This document shows, one piece after another, positions 1 to 10,555 of a stretch of 64,000 bases of DNA. Source of the stretch: Mantis religiosa. Taxonomy: Eukaryota > Arthropoda > Insecta > Mantodea > Mantidae. A program made the translations under genes and the position numbers. Location of the stretch: assembly GCA_030765055.1 (NCBI GenBank), contig CM060947.1:257749773-257813772 (forward strand). The letters are read 5' to 3'. The number at the start of each line of letters is the position of its first letter. The first letter of the stretch is position 1. The notes under the pieces are model-generated. The model was not told the DNA's origin and did not search any database. It saw nothing but the letters and a program-made list of their open reading frames with translations.

Positions 1-520
1 GAATCTAAGAATGCTTGGAGGAGTTAAATCAACATCTACGTGCAGACCATTATTTAAAAAATTTAAAATCGTACCTCTCCCATGTATTTTAATTTTTGAA
101 ATTTGAAACTTACAAAGACAGATTTAATGAAACGAAATGGCCACTGTACCTTTAATGACACATTTCATAATCATAATACTAGACAGAGAATGGGTATTCA
201 TTTGAATAGAAGTAACACAAGAGCTCATCAAAACAGTGTAATAAACTGCCTATAGCCAATAAACCACTTGCAATTTTTCAGAATTTAAGAAGTCAGTTTT
301 GGCATAGTTGCTAGACCACTGTTTTTATTCTGTTAGTCAATTTATGGAAAGTTTATAATATTGTTACATTTCTGAATTAATGGTGTATATTATAAAATTC
401 TTGAGATGTTTTTACAAAACATTATTTTGTACAAACACTGACTTGTCCTTATTGTATGTGACTTGTTAATTTACAAGTATAGTTAGTTGCACTGTAAATT
501 CACAGTCTGACGTGTCTTAT
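1..520. other. AT-rich stretch, no gene recognised
   Basis: I see no coding pattern, RNA gene or recognisable repeat. The last four bases (TTAT, 517-520) are the left target-site duplication of the adjacent solo LTR. Confidence 0.5.
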
Positions 521-916
521 TGTGAGGACCTGTTCTTACTTTGTGAATAATTAAGAATCACGTGGTCAGGTCGAACACTCGGGAGCAAACACTCAGCGCA
601 GAACTACATGCTTTAGCGAGAAGATGGGATCTTTTCTATAATGATTCATTGGTAAAAAGGCAGGGTAAAGCTAATTAAAAGTTGAATTCACTTAATAAGA
701 ATATTTACTACATCAAACAGATTTACAAAGGCGGCCATAACGGCCGTTTACCTGCCCAGAAGCGGAGCTGCCCACAAAATCATCCTAACCCATCAGTGGG
801 CCATTCTATAGAGACAGTCTCTCTCTTAAAGATTATTCATCTAGTGATAAAGGAGGGGAGGGAGTGACGTCACCTAATACTTGAGTCAACAGAGTAAATT
901 AATACAATCTGTGACA
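521..916 (-). mobile_element. Solo LTR of a non-autonomous LTR retrotransposon
   Basis: This 396-bp segment matches, end to end, the two LTRs of the complete element at 22106-23734. Read on the minus strand it begins TGTCACAG and ends near GGTCCTCACA, the TG...CA form typical of LTRs. It is flanked by a perfect 4-bp direct repeat TTAT (517-520 and 917-920), the duplication left by integrase. No internal sequence, primer-binding site or polypurine tract adjoins it, so I infer loss of the interior by LTR-LTR recombination. The open frame inside it (682-867) is part of the repeat and not a gene. Confidence 0.85.
865..888. promoter_or_regulatory. CRE-like and AP-1-like sites in LTR U3
   Basis: The palindrome TGACGTCA (865-872) matches the CREB/ATF consensus and TGAGTCA (882-888) matches AP-1. 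Both lie close to the U3 end of the LTR and are conserved in the other two LTR copies. Function is inferred from consensus only. Confidence 0.4.
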
Positions 917-1240
917 TTATATCATAGTACTCATGTACAATGTATGATTTACAAGATGAATAAATTATCTATATATCTTATCTACCAGAATTATTTTTCA
1001 GCACACACACATATATATGTTCAAAACAAGCGCTTGAATTTGCTTAGAAACAGTTTCCGTTATAACTTTGTTCTTTAAGGCTTTTCCAGTAACATAACTC
1101 GGCCCAGCAACGCTTTCCAATTTATTCACACTATTCTCTTCAGTTTGATTATTTTCACATCACTGAAACTTACCTGTTACTTCATTTGCATTTATCTCTG
1201 CATTTCCCTCCCACGGTCTCCACATCGTGACAAACAACGA

Positions 1241-2271
1241 TTTTTTTTTCTAATATTTTTATTGATCGATCAGCAGAACAATGCTTTACAGATCAGAGTG
1301 AAAAGAAGGTAGCAGTACAATAAGAACAATAACACTCAGGGTTAGGCTAACAGGCCGCCCCCTAACTACATTAAGTTAGAACTCCAGTAATACTCTCTGA
1401 GAAATTATATCAATATTGAAGATGTAAGACAGACATCAAGCACTAGAATCACTCGAATCAGATGTATCACTTAGAAGCAGGTCCTGTGGTAGTCTCCTCT
1501 TCAAGCGTGAGGGCTGGCGCGTGCGGACGCCGATGTTATAATGCACAGCTCCTAGTACTTCTTGCAGCGTGGAAAAAAAACCACGAGCGATCCTGCGAAT
1601 GTAGTCGTGAAGAGGTAACAGTCCTAGTTCGTGATGTAGCTGCTGATTACGGATGAACCATGGAGCGTTGGTAGCGATGCGCATGAAGCGATTCTGTATG
1701 ACCTGAAGACGACGCAGATGACACGTGTGTGCGACCCCCCACACTTGGCAGGCATATGTAATAAGCGGACGAACGAGTGATTTGTAGAGTAACAATGAAG
1801 AGTGTAGACCGAGGCAGGAACGGCGATGCAACAGAGGTGTGAGTTTTGAAAGTCGCCCGGAGGCCTGTGATATAAGACGATCGATATGAGCATGCCAGGT
1901 CAGTCGAGAGTCCAAAAGCACTCCAAGGTATTTAACGGGAGTTGTAGTGGGGAACCAAGGGACATTGTTCCTGTAGAGCCACAACGGAGTAAGCGGAGTA
2001 TATCGGCGAAAAGTGAAGATTTTAGCTTCGGTTTTCTGAGGGTTCAATGAGATCCGCCAACTGCTGAACCAATGAGTTAGGCGATCTAAAGAGAGCTGTA
2101 CTACTTGTTGTGCGTGCTGGAGATTAACATGAGAATAATACAGTACTGAGTCATCAGCGTAAAGAGCTAAAGAAGTCGGAGCTAAGTCAGGAATATCAGA
2201 AATGAATATATTAAATAGAGTCGGGGCTAAGATAGAACCCTGTGGGACACCTGCGGTAATATTACGTGGGG
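1241..2271 (-). mobile_element. 5'-truncated Jockey-like LINE with target-site duplication
   Basis: A minus-strand non-LTR retrotransposon of about 1.03 kb. Its 3' end is the T run at 1241-1249, which is an A tail on the minus strand. Both edges carry the direct repeat ACAACGA (1234-1240 and 2272-2278), the signature of target-primed reverse transcription. Only the C-terminal part of the reverse transcriptase and the 3' UTR remain. The 3' UTR matches the plus-strand copy at 46605-48026, including the motif around GATCGATCA. Confidence 0.85.
1436..2271 (-). pseudogene. LINE reverse transcriptase, C-terminal half
   Basis: The minus frame encodes the back half of a LINE reverse transcriptase, which copies element RNA into DNA at the nicked target. 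The motif GVPQGS is followed about 25 residues later by the catalytic YADD. Then come the thumb region and a C-terminal segment with CQVWG. The fingers and first catalytic Asp are missing through 5' truncation. The frame stays open upstream to 2443, but those roughly 56 residues come from the flanking repeat and are a chance fusion. It cannot be active alone. The paralogue at 46854-47903 has the same C-terminus. Confidence 0.85.
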
Positions 2272-2439
2272 ACAACGAATTTCTGCATATAATGAAACAG
2301 ATCAACTGGAAGTTGGGACTTTGGCAACTGAGACTCCACTTGGAGTAAACATGGACTGTTATTTCCAGAAAATCAGGGTTGCTATTGGTCCTCAAAGACA
2401 GTGTTCCATTTCTGAAGTGTGTAGATAGATTTATGACGG

Positions 2440-3440
2440 TCATTAGTGGGCGATAGGGTCAGTCTCCTTTGTGTCGGAACTGCATTCGCGTTGACTAGAC
2501 AGACTTTACACTCTGTACTTCATAATCGCATTAGGAAAATGTGCTTTCCAAAGAAATTAAATGGACCGGACAAAAATTCCATTATGTATTTTAGCTGTGC
2601 AGTGAGTATCGGAGCTACCTGTATATCCTGACCTTCTCTTGTTGCATTACACTTGTTACAAAAGGTTATGCAACGCCACCTTGCAAGCGATAAATGAATT
2701 ACGGCAGCTATGCGCAGTGTTTGGTAGAAAACATCTGTTAATTTTTCCTAGTCACAATGTTTGTGTTATTTGTTTTGTTTTTTAATCCGTCAAGCCGTTC
2801 ACCTCCAATTACCGGAGAGTCGGGAATAAATCACTGTCATCAGGTTCAATGGGACTGCTTTTGTACATCAAACCGGTAACGCGCCAAGCTCCTTATTAGA
2901 AGAACCTGTTGTATCCATTAACCCGGTTATGTAACTCAAGGCCTCCTGTAATTATCCACGACGGCTAACGATAAAAAATCACGTGCCTCTGATGACATAC
3001 AATAAACTACGTCATATTTGCATTTTTTAAATATTCATCAGCTGCACGTCACAAAGGGCGAAAAAATTTGTGTTGCTTTATGATTATTCTCACAGAAATT
3101 TGTGTCTCTAAATACCGCTAAAATTTTCTGTACTATTTAACAGAAGCAGATACAGGAAAAGTTTAAAGCGTAGACAGTGGAGAGTGAAACTTCGCTCATC
3201 ATAATCTAAGATCTTTTGTAGTTAAAACCCTACAGGAGGAATGGATGATGTAAGGAAACCGTGGGCGCGTACAGGGTCACAGGTAGGTGGGCTAACTAAG
3301 GCGTAAAGCTCCTAAAAACTACTTGGAGCTCTTTATTCCGGCACTAGAAACTATGAGGTTCGGTAAAGTTATACCACGTCCTATTTTTTTCAGAACTGGG
3401 ACCAAATAGGAATTACGGGACAGGCGGAATCTTTGAATGG
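2440..3440. other. No feature recognised
   Basis: About 1 kb of mixed-composition sequence. I find no conserved motif, satellite or terminal repeat, and the short open frames look like chance. Confidence 0.4.
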
Positions 3441-3450
3441 GTGACGAGAG

Positions 3451-3666
3451 ATGGGACTGTTGCCGATACTTAAAATGGCGACGTTTTCATTGCAAGATCG
3501 GCGTGTAATTATTCGTTTCCTTCATTTTCGTGGTATGACACCTATTGAAATTCATCGCCGTTTGAGTGAGGTATGTGGTGATGGTACCATGGAAGTGTCT
3601 AATGTGCGTACCTGGGTGCGACAGCTCAATGAAGCAGAACAATCTGTGACAAACCAAGACAGTTAA
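3451..3666 (+). pseudogene. Mariner transposase N-terminal helix-turn-helix
   Basis: From the Met at 3475 the frame reads as the N-terminal paired-like helix-turn-helix (HTH_48 type) that lets mariner transposase bind its terminal repeats. The stretch VIIRFLHFRGMTPIEIHRRL is typical, followed by SEVCGDGT and the recognition-helix region WVRQLNE. The frame then ends because the same segment is repeated in tandem downstream. The catalytic domain is absent at this locus. A continuation of the DNA-binding region appears inverted at 5700-5880. Confidence 0.75.
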
Positions 3667-5690
3667 GTGAGGCATGTGGTGATGGTACCATGGATGCGTC
3701 TAATGTACGTTCCTGGGTGTGATAGTTCAATGAAGACAGAACAAACCAAGACAGTTGAGTGAGGCATGTGGTGATGGTACCATAGATGTGTCTAATGTAC
3801 GTTCCTTGGTGCGACAGTTCAATGAAGACAGAACATCGTGTGACAACAAACCAAGACAGTTAAGTGTGGCATGTGGTGATGGTACCATGGATGTGTCTAA
3901 TGTACGTTCCTGGGTGTGATAGTTCAATGAAGACAGAACAAACCAAGACAGTTGAGTGAGGCATGTGGTGATGGTACCATGGATGTGTCTAATGTACGTT
4001 CCTGGGTGTGATAATTCAATGAAGACAGAACAAACCAAGACAGTTGAGTGAGGCATGTGGTTATGGTACCATGGATGTGTCTAATGTACGTTCCTGGGTG
4101 TGACAGTTCAATGAAGGCAGAACATCGTGTGACAACAAACCAAGACAGTTAAGTGTGGCATGTGGTGATGGTACCATGGATGTGTCTAATGTACGTTCCT
4201 GGGTGTGACAGTTCAATGAAGACAGAACATCGTGTGACAACAAACCAAGACAGTTAAGTGTGGCATGTGGTGATGGTACCATGGATGTGTTTAATGTACG
4301 TTCCTGGGTGTGATAGTTCAATGAAGACAGAAAAAACCAAGACAGTTGAGTGAGGCATGTGGTGATGGTACCATGGATGTCTCTAATGTACGTTCCTGGG
4401 TGTGATAAATCAATGAAGACAGAACAAACCAAGACAGTTGAGTGAGGTATGTGGTTATGGTACCATGGATGTGTCTAATGTACGTTCCTGGGTGCGACAG
4501 TTCAATGAAGGCAGAACATCGTGTGACAACAAACCAAGACAGTTGAGTGAGGTATGTGGTGATGGTAGCATGGATGTGTCTAATGTACGTTCCTGGGTGC
4601 GACAATTCAATGAAGACAGAACATCGTGTGACAACAAACCAAGACAGTTGAGTGAGGTATGTGGTGATGGTAGCATGGATGTGTCTAATGTACGTTCTTG
4701 GTTGTGACAGTTCAATGAAGACAGAACATCGTGTGACAACAAACCAAGACAGTTGAGTGAGGTATGTGGTGATGGTAGCATGGATGTGTCTAATGTACGT
4801 TCCTGGGTGCGACAGTTCACTGAAGGCAGAACATCGTGTGACTACAAACCAAGCCAGTTAAGTGGGACATGTGGTGATAATACCATGGATGTCTCTAACT
4901 TGCGTTCCTGGGTACGAGAGTTCAATGAAGACAGAACTTCCTGTGACAATAAACCAAGACAGTTAAGTGTAGCATGTGGTGATGGTACCATGGATGTGTC
5001 TAATGTACGTTCCTGGGTGTGACAGTTCAATGAAGACAGAATATCGTGTGACAAAAAACCAAGACAGATAAGTGACGCATGTGGTGATGGTACCATGGAT
5101 GTGTCTAATGTGCGTTCCTGGGTGTGGCAGTTCAAAGAAGACAGCACATCGTGTAACAACAAACCAAGACATTTGAGTGTGGCACGTGGTGATGGTACCA
5201 TGGATATGTCTAATGTACGTTCCTGGGTGTGACAGTTCAATGAAGACAGAGCATCGTGTGACAACAAACCAAGACAGTTGAGTGAAGCATGTGGGGGTGG
5301 TACCATATCCATGTGTATAATGTACGTTCCTGGGTGCGACAGCTCAATGAAGACAGAACATCGTGTGACAACAAACCAGGACAGTTGAGTGAAGCATGTG
5401 GGGGTGGTACTATGGATGTGTATAATGTACGTTCCTGGGTGCGACAGTTCAATGAAGACAGAGCATCGTGTGACAACAAACCAAGACAGTTGAGTGAAGC
5501 ATGTGGGGGTGGTACCATGGATGTGTATAATGTACGTTCCTGGGTGCGACAGTTCAATGAAGACAGAGCATCGTGTGACAACAAACCAAGACAGTTGAGT
5601 GAAGCATGTGCGGGTGGTACCATGGATGTGTATAATGTACGTTCCTGTGTGTGACAGTTCAATGAAGACAGAACATCGTGTGACACCAAA
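3564..5690 (+). repeat. Tandem array of a mariner HTH-coding segment (105/92 bp)
   Basis: Roughly twenty head-to-tail copies of a 105-bp unit coding the second half of the mariner HTH (core VSNVRSWVRQFNED). Spacing of the motif GGTACCATGG is 105 bp or 92 bp. The 92-bp units lack about 13 bp near ACATCGTGTGACA. Because 105 is 35 codons, runs of full units stay open in the plus frame (4438-4707, 4753-5022, 5289-5654), while 92-bp units and point stops break it. Minus-strand frames in the array are shadows. The last units carry TATAATG where earlier ones have TCTAATG, so the array has sub-blocks. Confidence 0.9.
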
Positions 5691-5699
5691 CCAAGATAT

Positions 5700-5880
5700 T
5701 CATGTAGGTTTGTGTGCATAGATTCCATGGAAATGCCAATTTTGAAGGCGATGTCTCCAACGCTCATTCGGCGATCATCCAAGTTATCGTTTTGCACCCG
5801 CTGGATCATGTCGTCGTACTGGCTGGTGCAAGGCCGCGACTTTCTTGGTGTAAGGCCTCCACCTCAGAGAATAGAGTTCT
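5700..5880 (-). pseudogene. Mariner DNA-binding segment, inverted relative to the array
   Basis: The minus strand encodes residues like those of the second helix-turn-helix and linker of mariner transposase: MIQRVQNDNLDDRRMSVGDI, then a helix with ISMESMHTNLHEYL. In an intact element this follows the first HTH on the same strand. Here it lies directly beyond the plus-strand array but points the other way, so the element has an internal inversion. Confidence 0.7.
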
Positions 5881-5960
5881 AAAGCTTGTTGAATGTAAAG
5901 AATTAATTTTCTGTGATAGGAAACAAAGTTTGCACCTATAGGTAAAATTTTGAGAGCCTT
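5860..5960 (+). pseudogene. Possible LINE C-terminal scrap
   Basis: The stretch VECKELIFCDR resembles the end of the LINE-encoded zinc-knuckle region seen at 21984-22105 (IECKELTSCRR). It is short and could be chance. Confidence 0.3.
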
Positions 5961-6124
5961 TCGAACACTACAGAGATAGAAGTTAAATCATCAGTATGCT
6001 AACTTAAGGTAATGCAATTGCGAAATGTAATATGTAAAACTGTAACATAACTACAAAAACATATGTGTACGAGGGTGGTCTGAAAAGTTTCCGACCCAAT
6101 AAATATAAAAATAATTTTTCAGGG

Positions 6125-6795
6125 ATATTTTTCATAGTCTCCTTGTAACTCTACACACTTCTCCCAGCGATGCTCCCATCTCTGTAACCCGTCAAAATAT
6201 TACTCGGCGTTTCTCAACATAGTCTCCTTGTAACTCTACACACTTCTCCCAGCGATGCTCCCATCTCTGTAACCCGTCCAAATAGTACTCGGCGTTTTTC
6301 AACATAGTCTCCTTGTAACTCTACACACTTCTCCCAGCGATGCTCCCATCTCAGTAACCCTTCCAAATAGTACTCGACGTTTTTCAACATAGTCTCCTTG
6401 TAACTCTGCACACTTCTCCCAGCGATGCTCCCATCTCTGTAACACGTCCAAATAGTACTCGACGTTTTTCAACATAGTCTCCTTGTAACTCTACACAATT
6501 TTCCCAGCGATGTTCCCATCTCTGTAAGACGTCCAAATAGTACTCGGCGTTTTTCAACAAAGTCTTCTTGTAACTCTACACACTTCTCCCAGCGATTTTC
6601 CCGTCTCTGTAACTCGTCCTAATAGTACTCGACGTTTTTCAGCATAGTCTGCTTATAACTCTACACATTTCTCCCAGCGATGCTCCCATCTCTGTAACCC
6701 GTCCAAATAGTTCTCGGCGTTTTTCAACATAGTCTCCTTGTAACTCTACACACTTCTCCCAGCGATGCACCCATCTCTGTAACCCGTCCTAATAG
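6125..6795 (-). repeat. 85-bp tandem array of transposase C-terminal segment
   Basis: Eight units at an exact 85-bp period (AGTCTCCTTG-type starts at 6136, 6221, 6306, 6391, 6476, 6561, 6646, 6731). On the minus strand one unit codes the transposase tail, with the motifs WEHRWEKCVELQGDYVEK. As 85 is not a multiple of three, each unit shifts the frame. The same unit is amplified in the family copies at 58.5 kb and 63 kb. Confidence 0.9.
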
Positions 6796-6846
6796 TACTC
6801 GGCGATTTTCTCTGCAAAATAGTTGTTTACGAGGGTGATTTTCTCT

Positions 6847-7278
6847 TCATTTGACGAAAATCTCCGTCCTCCGAGCGGAATTGTCAGATGGGGGCAAAAA
6901 GAAGCCGTTTGGGGCTAAATCTGGTGAGTCAAGACGTTCCAACCATAATTCGTGGATTCTCGCCATAGCAACCGCTGAGTTGTAGGACGGTGCGTTGTCT
7001 TGGAGACACAGGTTTTTCTGTTTCTGCAAATGTGTCCGTTTTTCCGCAAGTTGCGCCTGCAGCTTATCAAGCAATGAGGCGTAATATGTTCCTGTAATGT
7101 CTTCTCTTTTTTGAAGATATTCGATTAATAACTCAGTGACTATCCCAAAAAGAGTTGTCATCACTTGCCCACCCCAAAGAAATAGTTTTTGCCTTTTTTG
7201 GAGCCGGTTCTCCCTTTGCAGTTCACTGTTGGAACTGAATATTTGTTTCGGGCGTATAATGGTGTATCCAAGTTTCAT
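6847..7278 (-). pseudogene. Mariner transposase catalytic-domain remnant
   Basis: This frame contains LQDNAPSYNSAVAMARIHEL, corresponding to the second catalytic Asp region (usually HDNARPH), and then DLAPN near the third. The first catalytic Asp survives in another frame as VDETWIHHYTPE, just inside 7278, so at least one frameshift separates the first and second motifs. Where mariners usually have PxDFF, this copy has PNGFF, so the third acidic residue also looks lost. Transposase would cut and rejoin element ends at TA targets; this copy cannot. Confidence 0.75.
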
Positions 7279-7319
7279 CTACATAAATTAATCTGCACCA
7301 AAACTCGGTTTTATTGAGC

Positions 7320-7700
7320 CTAAACAGCGCCAACAAAGCGTTGGAAATGTTCACTCGAACACTTGAGCAAGCGCGACACATAACTTGCGAACAGCTTTCT
7401 CATGTCTAAATGCTGGTTTAATATGTGACAAAGACATTCTTTTGACATGTCCGCAGCCTCTGCTATTTCTCTCGCTTTAATTCGGCGGTCGTCTAGTACC
7501 ATTTGGTGAACTTTGGCGATATTTTCGTCGGTGGCTGCCGTTTTTGGACGTCCCGAACGTTCATCGCCTCCCAAGCTCTTACAGAAACATTTAAATTCAG
7601 CTGCCCAAATTTTCATTGTGGTAAATAATGGTGCAGAGTCCCTATACACAGAATCCAACTCGTCTTTGGTTTGTGTACGCGTATTGCTTTTCAAAAACAA
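7320..7700 (-). pseudogene. Mariner transposase DNA-binding domain remnant
   Basis: The minus frame starts within the first HTH and runs through DERSGRPKTAATDENIAKVH, the GRP-type AT-hook-like linker between the two HTH motifs, then DDRRIKAREIAEAADM of the second HTH. It ends at a natural-looking FVGAV segment before the catalytic domain. It is the N-terminal part of the same broken gene as 6847-7278. Confidence 0.8.
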
Positions 7701-7911
7701 ATATTTAACGACAGCTGGATACTCGATTTAGTCCATTTTCATAATAACACTCACATCAACTCACTCAAACGGCTGTTACATAACAACTGAGGGTCCAAAT
7801 GGCTGAAACTTTGGTGAGTAACTGTTAACAGATGAGCAACGGAATTAAACAGTTTTTAGTTAGGATTGCTGCCGTCTTCATGTTGAGGTCGGAAACTCTT
7901 CTCACTCATAT

Positions 7912-8514
7912 ACGTGTTCCTTTGTTACTTTAGGTTTTTACCCCTTTATGCTCCCCAGGAGATTGTATCACTGTTTTAGACATTTGTCAAAGCGAATAAT
8001 TCGCACGGATCCCCTACTACAGTTAATCGCACAGACTTGTTACAAAAACAATAATAAATAATAGTAATTAACAGATTCGCTAATAACGATTGACTTTCAT
8101 TTATTTACCTGTGGTAGCACTGAATGTTGCGGGATTTAAAGCAAGCAACTCTGTCAATATTTAAAGCTTAATTATCTGTTGGGGTTAATTATCTAATGTT
8201 TGTTTTCTAACCGTAATCCTCTGCGACTTCAACCCACAATAAACACAGTAAAAGCATTTGACAGGGGAATTGCGATCAAACAAAAACATTTTAACGATAT
8301 TACGTCGAGAAAAGCGAGATGTCTTATCTGTCAATTACTTTGTTAGTGATAATAAACCAATGTCATTTACAGGTACAGCCATCTGCAAATAAAACTTAAC
8401 TTACCTTCTCTACCCGTTCAGAAGAAAATGACTAGAAAACTTGTTTCTTAATCTATTTCGATACTATCTGATGAACTTAGTAACCCCTTTAAAAGTTGTC
8501 TGAACGTTTCTATA
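7912..8514. other. No feature recognised
   Basis: AT-rich sequence between two mariner elements. I see no coding or repeat structure. Confidence 0.4.
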
Positions 8515-8699
8515 TACGAGAGCTGTGCGATTAAGAATGATCCTAATTTTTTACGGTCATAATTTTGCCCCTAAAATGCAAACCAATTATATTCTGTTAG
8601 CTTAATGTGAAACAAACACGCCGTAGTAGTTTCATTCTTTGTACTCCTGGTTCCCGCCTGTGAGAACCAGGCAAATTCAGACATGTTCAGTATCGCTTA

Positions 8700-8860
8700 C
8701 CGCTGCAATGCGAGTAAAACGCGAGAAACAATATGCGGCTTTGAAATTCTGCTTTCATCTCAACAAATATTCAGTTGAGGCCTATACAATGTTACAGGTG
8801 GCCCACGAAGAGTCTGTTCTTCCCTACAGCACAGCTCGAAGGTAGATTAAAATGTTTCAA
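8700..8860 (+). pseudogene. Family A mariner transposase N-terminus
   Basis: Plus-frame residues KREKQYAALKFCFHLNKYSV, followed by YSTARR, fit the first HTH of mariner transposases. A stop right after TARR separates it from the catalytic reading frame that begins at 8944. It is part of the element at 8515-9810. Confidence 0.6.
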
Positions 8861-8943
8861 CAGGGAGACAATCAGTTTCAAAGGAAGGTGCACCTAGTGC
8901 TCCAGCTCTTACGGAAGAAAGCATAAACACTGCTGCTGCCATT

Positions 8944-9570
8944 ATGAGAGAAGATCGACAAATTACCTTAAGATCACTTTCTGAAATCCTGAAAATTTCA
9001 TTGGGAGCCACCCACACGTTGGTGACAGAAGCATTACACATGAGACGTGTTTGTGCACGATGGTTTCCAAGACTGTTGATTCCCGAAAAAAAGGACATTC
9101 GCATGCAGGTCTGCATGTACTTAAAGTTGATGTTAGAGGAAGATCCGGAGTTTATTTCAAACGTAATCACTGCTGATGAAAGGGGGCTACATCATTTTGA
9201 TCCTGAGAGCAAACAGCAAAGCTCAGTGTGGAAATCTGCTTCATCACCAACCCCCAAAAAAGCAAAAGTTGTTGCTTCTGCCGGGAAAGCTATACCCATC
9301 TCATTATTTGATATTCATGGAATGGTTTATCAGCATGTTGTACCTGCACACACACCAGTACCTGGGCAATACTACAGGGATGTCCTGAAAACATTGCAAG
9401 TTCATATCAAATGGAAAAGTCGACATTTCCGTGAAGCAGGCTGGATGCTGCATCACGATAATGCGTGGCCGCATATTGCCAATGTTGTTGCTGAATATCT
9501 TGCAAAGATCAACATGAAATGTATCCCTAATCCACCCTATTGTCCGGAGGACAACTACTCCCATGTGTAG
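8944..9570 (+). pseudogene. Mariner transposase, second HTH plus catalytic domain
   Basis: A 208-codon frame. The second HTH spans about residues 1-35 (EDRQITLRSLSEILKISLGA). CARWFPRLL follows at 37-46. The first catalytic Asp lies in ITADE (residue 78), and LHHDNAWPH holds the second (residue 172). The frame then reads NPPYCPEDNYSHV and stops, where the family consensus has a PPYSPDLSPCDFF-type motif. A frameshift or small indel just before the third catalytic residue therefore kills it. The C-terminal part (LKKRLHGRHY-like) continues in another frame to about 9740. Confidence 0.85.
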
Positions 9571-9829
9571 TTTTTCTATTCCCTAACTTGAAGAAACGCC
9601 TTCATGGGAGGCATTATCCATTATCAGAAGCAGTGGCAAAGGCTGCGGGGGCAATAGTGTGCAGGATGTCTTTGAAGACTGGCAGAAACACTGGGACAAG
9701 TGTATCGCATTCAAGGGATACTGTTTTGATAAACACCATCAAAATTATGAGGACGAGTAAAGGTAGTTTGTCAGAAATCAGTTGTGATCATTCTATATCG
9801 ATAAGACAATAAATAAGACAAATTTGGGT

Positions 9830-10540
9830 TAGTTATTTATTCTGCAATTGTGGGTGAAGCTTAACAAAAAAGATGAATACTGATTTTTTTCACAGATGTG
9901 TACTGCTTCAGTTCAATTATTACATGATATTTTTAAAATTAGTCCCCTCCTAATTCAATGCACCTTTTATAGTGCCTCTGAAGTATTTGAACACATGCTG
10001 CAGACCATTCTTTGTCAGGTCCTCGAGAATCGCATCACTTTTCTTGAGCACTGCTTCAGAGTTTCCAAATCGAATACCCCTAAGCTTTGTCTTTAGTGAT
10101 GGGAATAAAAAAATTGTCATAAGGTGCAAGATCGGGGCTATAAGGTGGATGTGGTACACAGGAATGTGAATCGAGACAGACACTGGATGACTTGATTTAC
10201 GACGTGAGGCCGTGCATTGTGATGATGAAGTTGCCCCCCCAGTCCGAGAAAGCTCTGCCGTTTCTTTGCAATGTCCTTTCTCACTGTAGCCAATACTGAC
10301 GTGTAGTATGCTGCTGTAACGGTAGTGAAAGGGGGAGGTGTTTGCTGGTAAATCATTCTATTACAGTCAAAAAATGTGATCACAATCACTTTCCCCGCAG
10401 ATGAAATAGCTTTTGCCTTTTTTGGTGTTGGAGAACCTGGCGATTTCCACACTGTGCCGGCTTGTTTTGCTTCAGGATTATAATGATGCAGCCATGAATC
10501 ATCACCGGTGATAATCGAATTGATTGTTGTCAAATATATA
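9830..10540 (-). pseudogene. Second mariner, truncated, minus strand
   Basis: Two overlapping minus frames (10138-10533 and 9950-10183) give a mariner catalytic domain. They show ITGDDSWLHHYNPEAKQ with the first catalytic Asp, then WKSPGSPTPKKAK. LHHHNARPH follows, where the second Asp is replaced by His, and then LFPSLKTKLRG with a C-terminal tail. Both HTH motifs are missing. It sits tail to tail with the family A element and is related to it but distinct. Confidence 0.75.
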
Positions 10541-10555
10541 TAGTCCTATAGTGTG

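Larger units (their letters stand above)
1003..2420. repeat. Unclassified dispersed repeat, split by a LINE
   Basis: The left half (1003-1240) and right half (about 2279-2420) match one continuous stretch at 36297-36620. Here they are separated by the LINE at 1241-2271. The uninterrupted copy shows that this repeat is the older sequence and the LINE the insertion. I do not recognise the repeat class. Neither copy keeps a shared open frame, so coding is doubtful. Confidence 0.65.
6068..7911 (-). mobile_element. Mariner element with terminal inverted repeats
   Basis: Left terminus TACGAGGGTGGTCTGAAAAG (6068) is mirrored, with changes, near 7884-7911. The interior holds minus-strand transposase remains in two pieces and an array of 85-bp repeats at the C-terminal end. 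The same family recurs at 57164-59000 (+) and 62926-64000 (-). Frameshifts and stops make it non-autonomous. Confidence 0.8.
8515..9810 (+). mobile_element. Mariner element, family A, near full length
   Basis: The left terminus reads TACGAGAGCTGTGCGATTAA, matching the TACGAGGGCTGTGCAATAAA end of the 49.5-kb copy. The right end (GATCATTCTATATCG) is eroded. The interior covers the whole transposase with frameshifts. Family A also occurs at 20120-21086 (+), 34040-34277 (+) and 48738-49565 (-). Confidence 0.8.

Noticed and set aside
1003..1241. Possible exon with a CAG|GTAAGT donor on the minus strand
   Set aside because: The same sequence recurs at 36.3 kb as a dispersed repeat, and no shared open frame survives.
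3727..5809. Minus-strand repeat proteins rich in CHTQERTLDTSM
   Set aside because: They are antisense shadows of the plus-strand HTH array.
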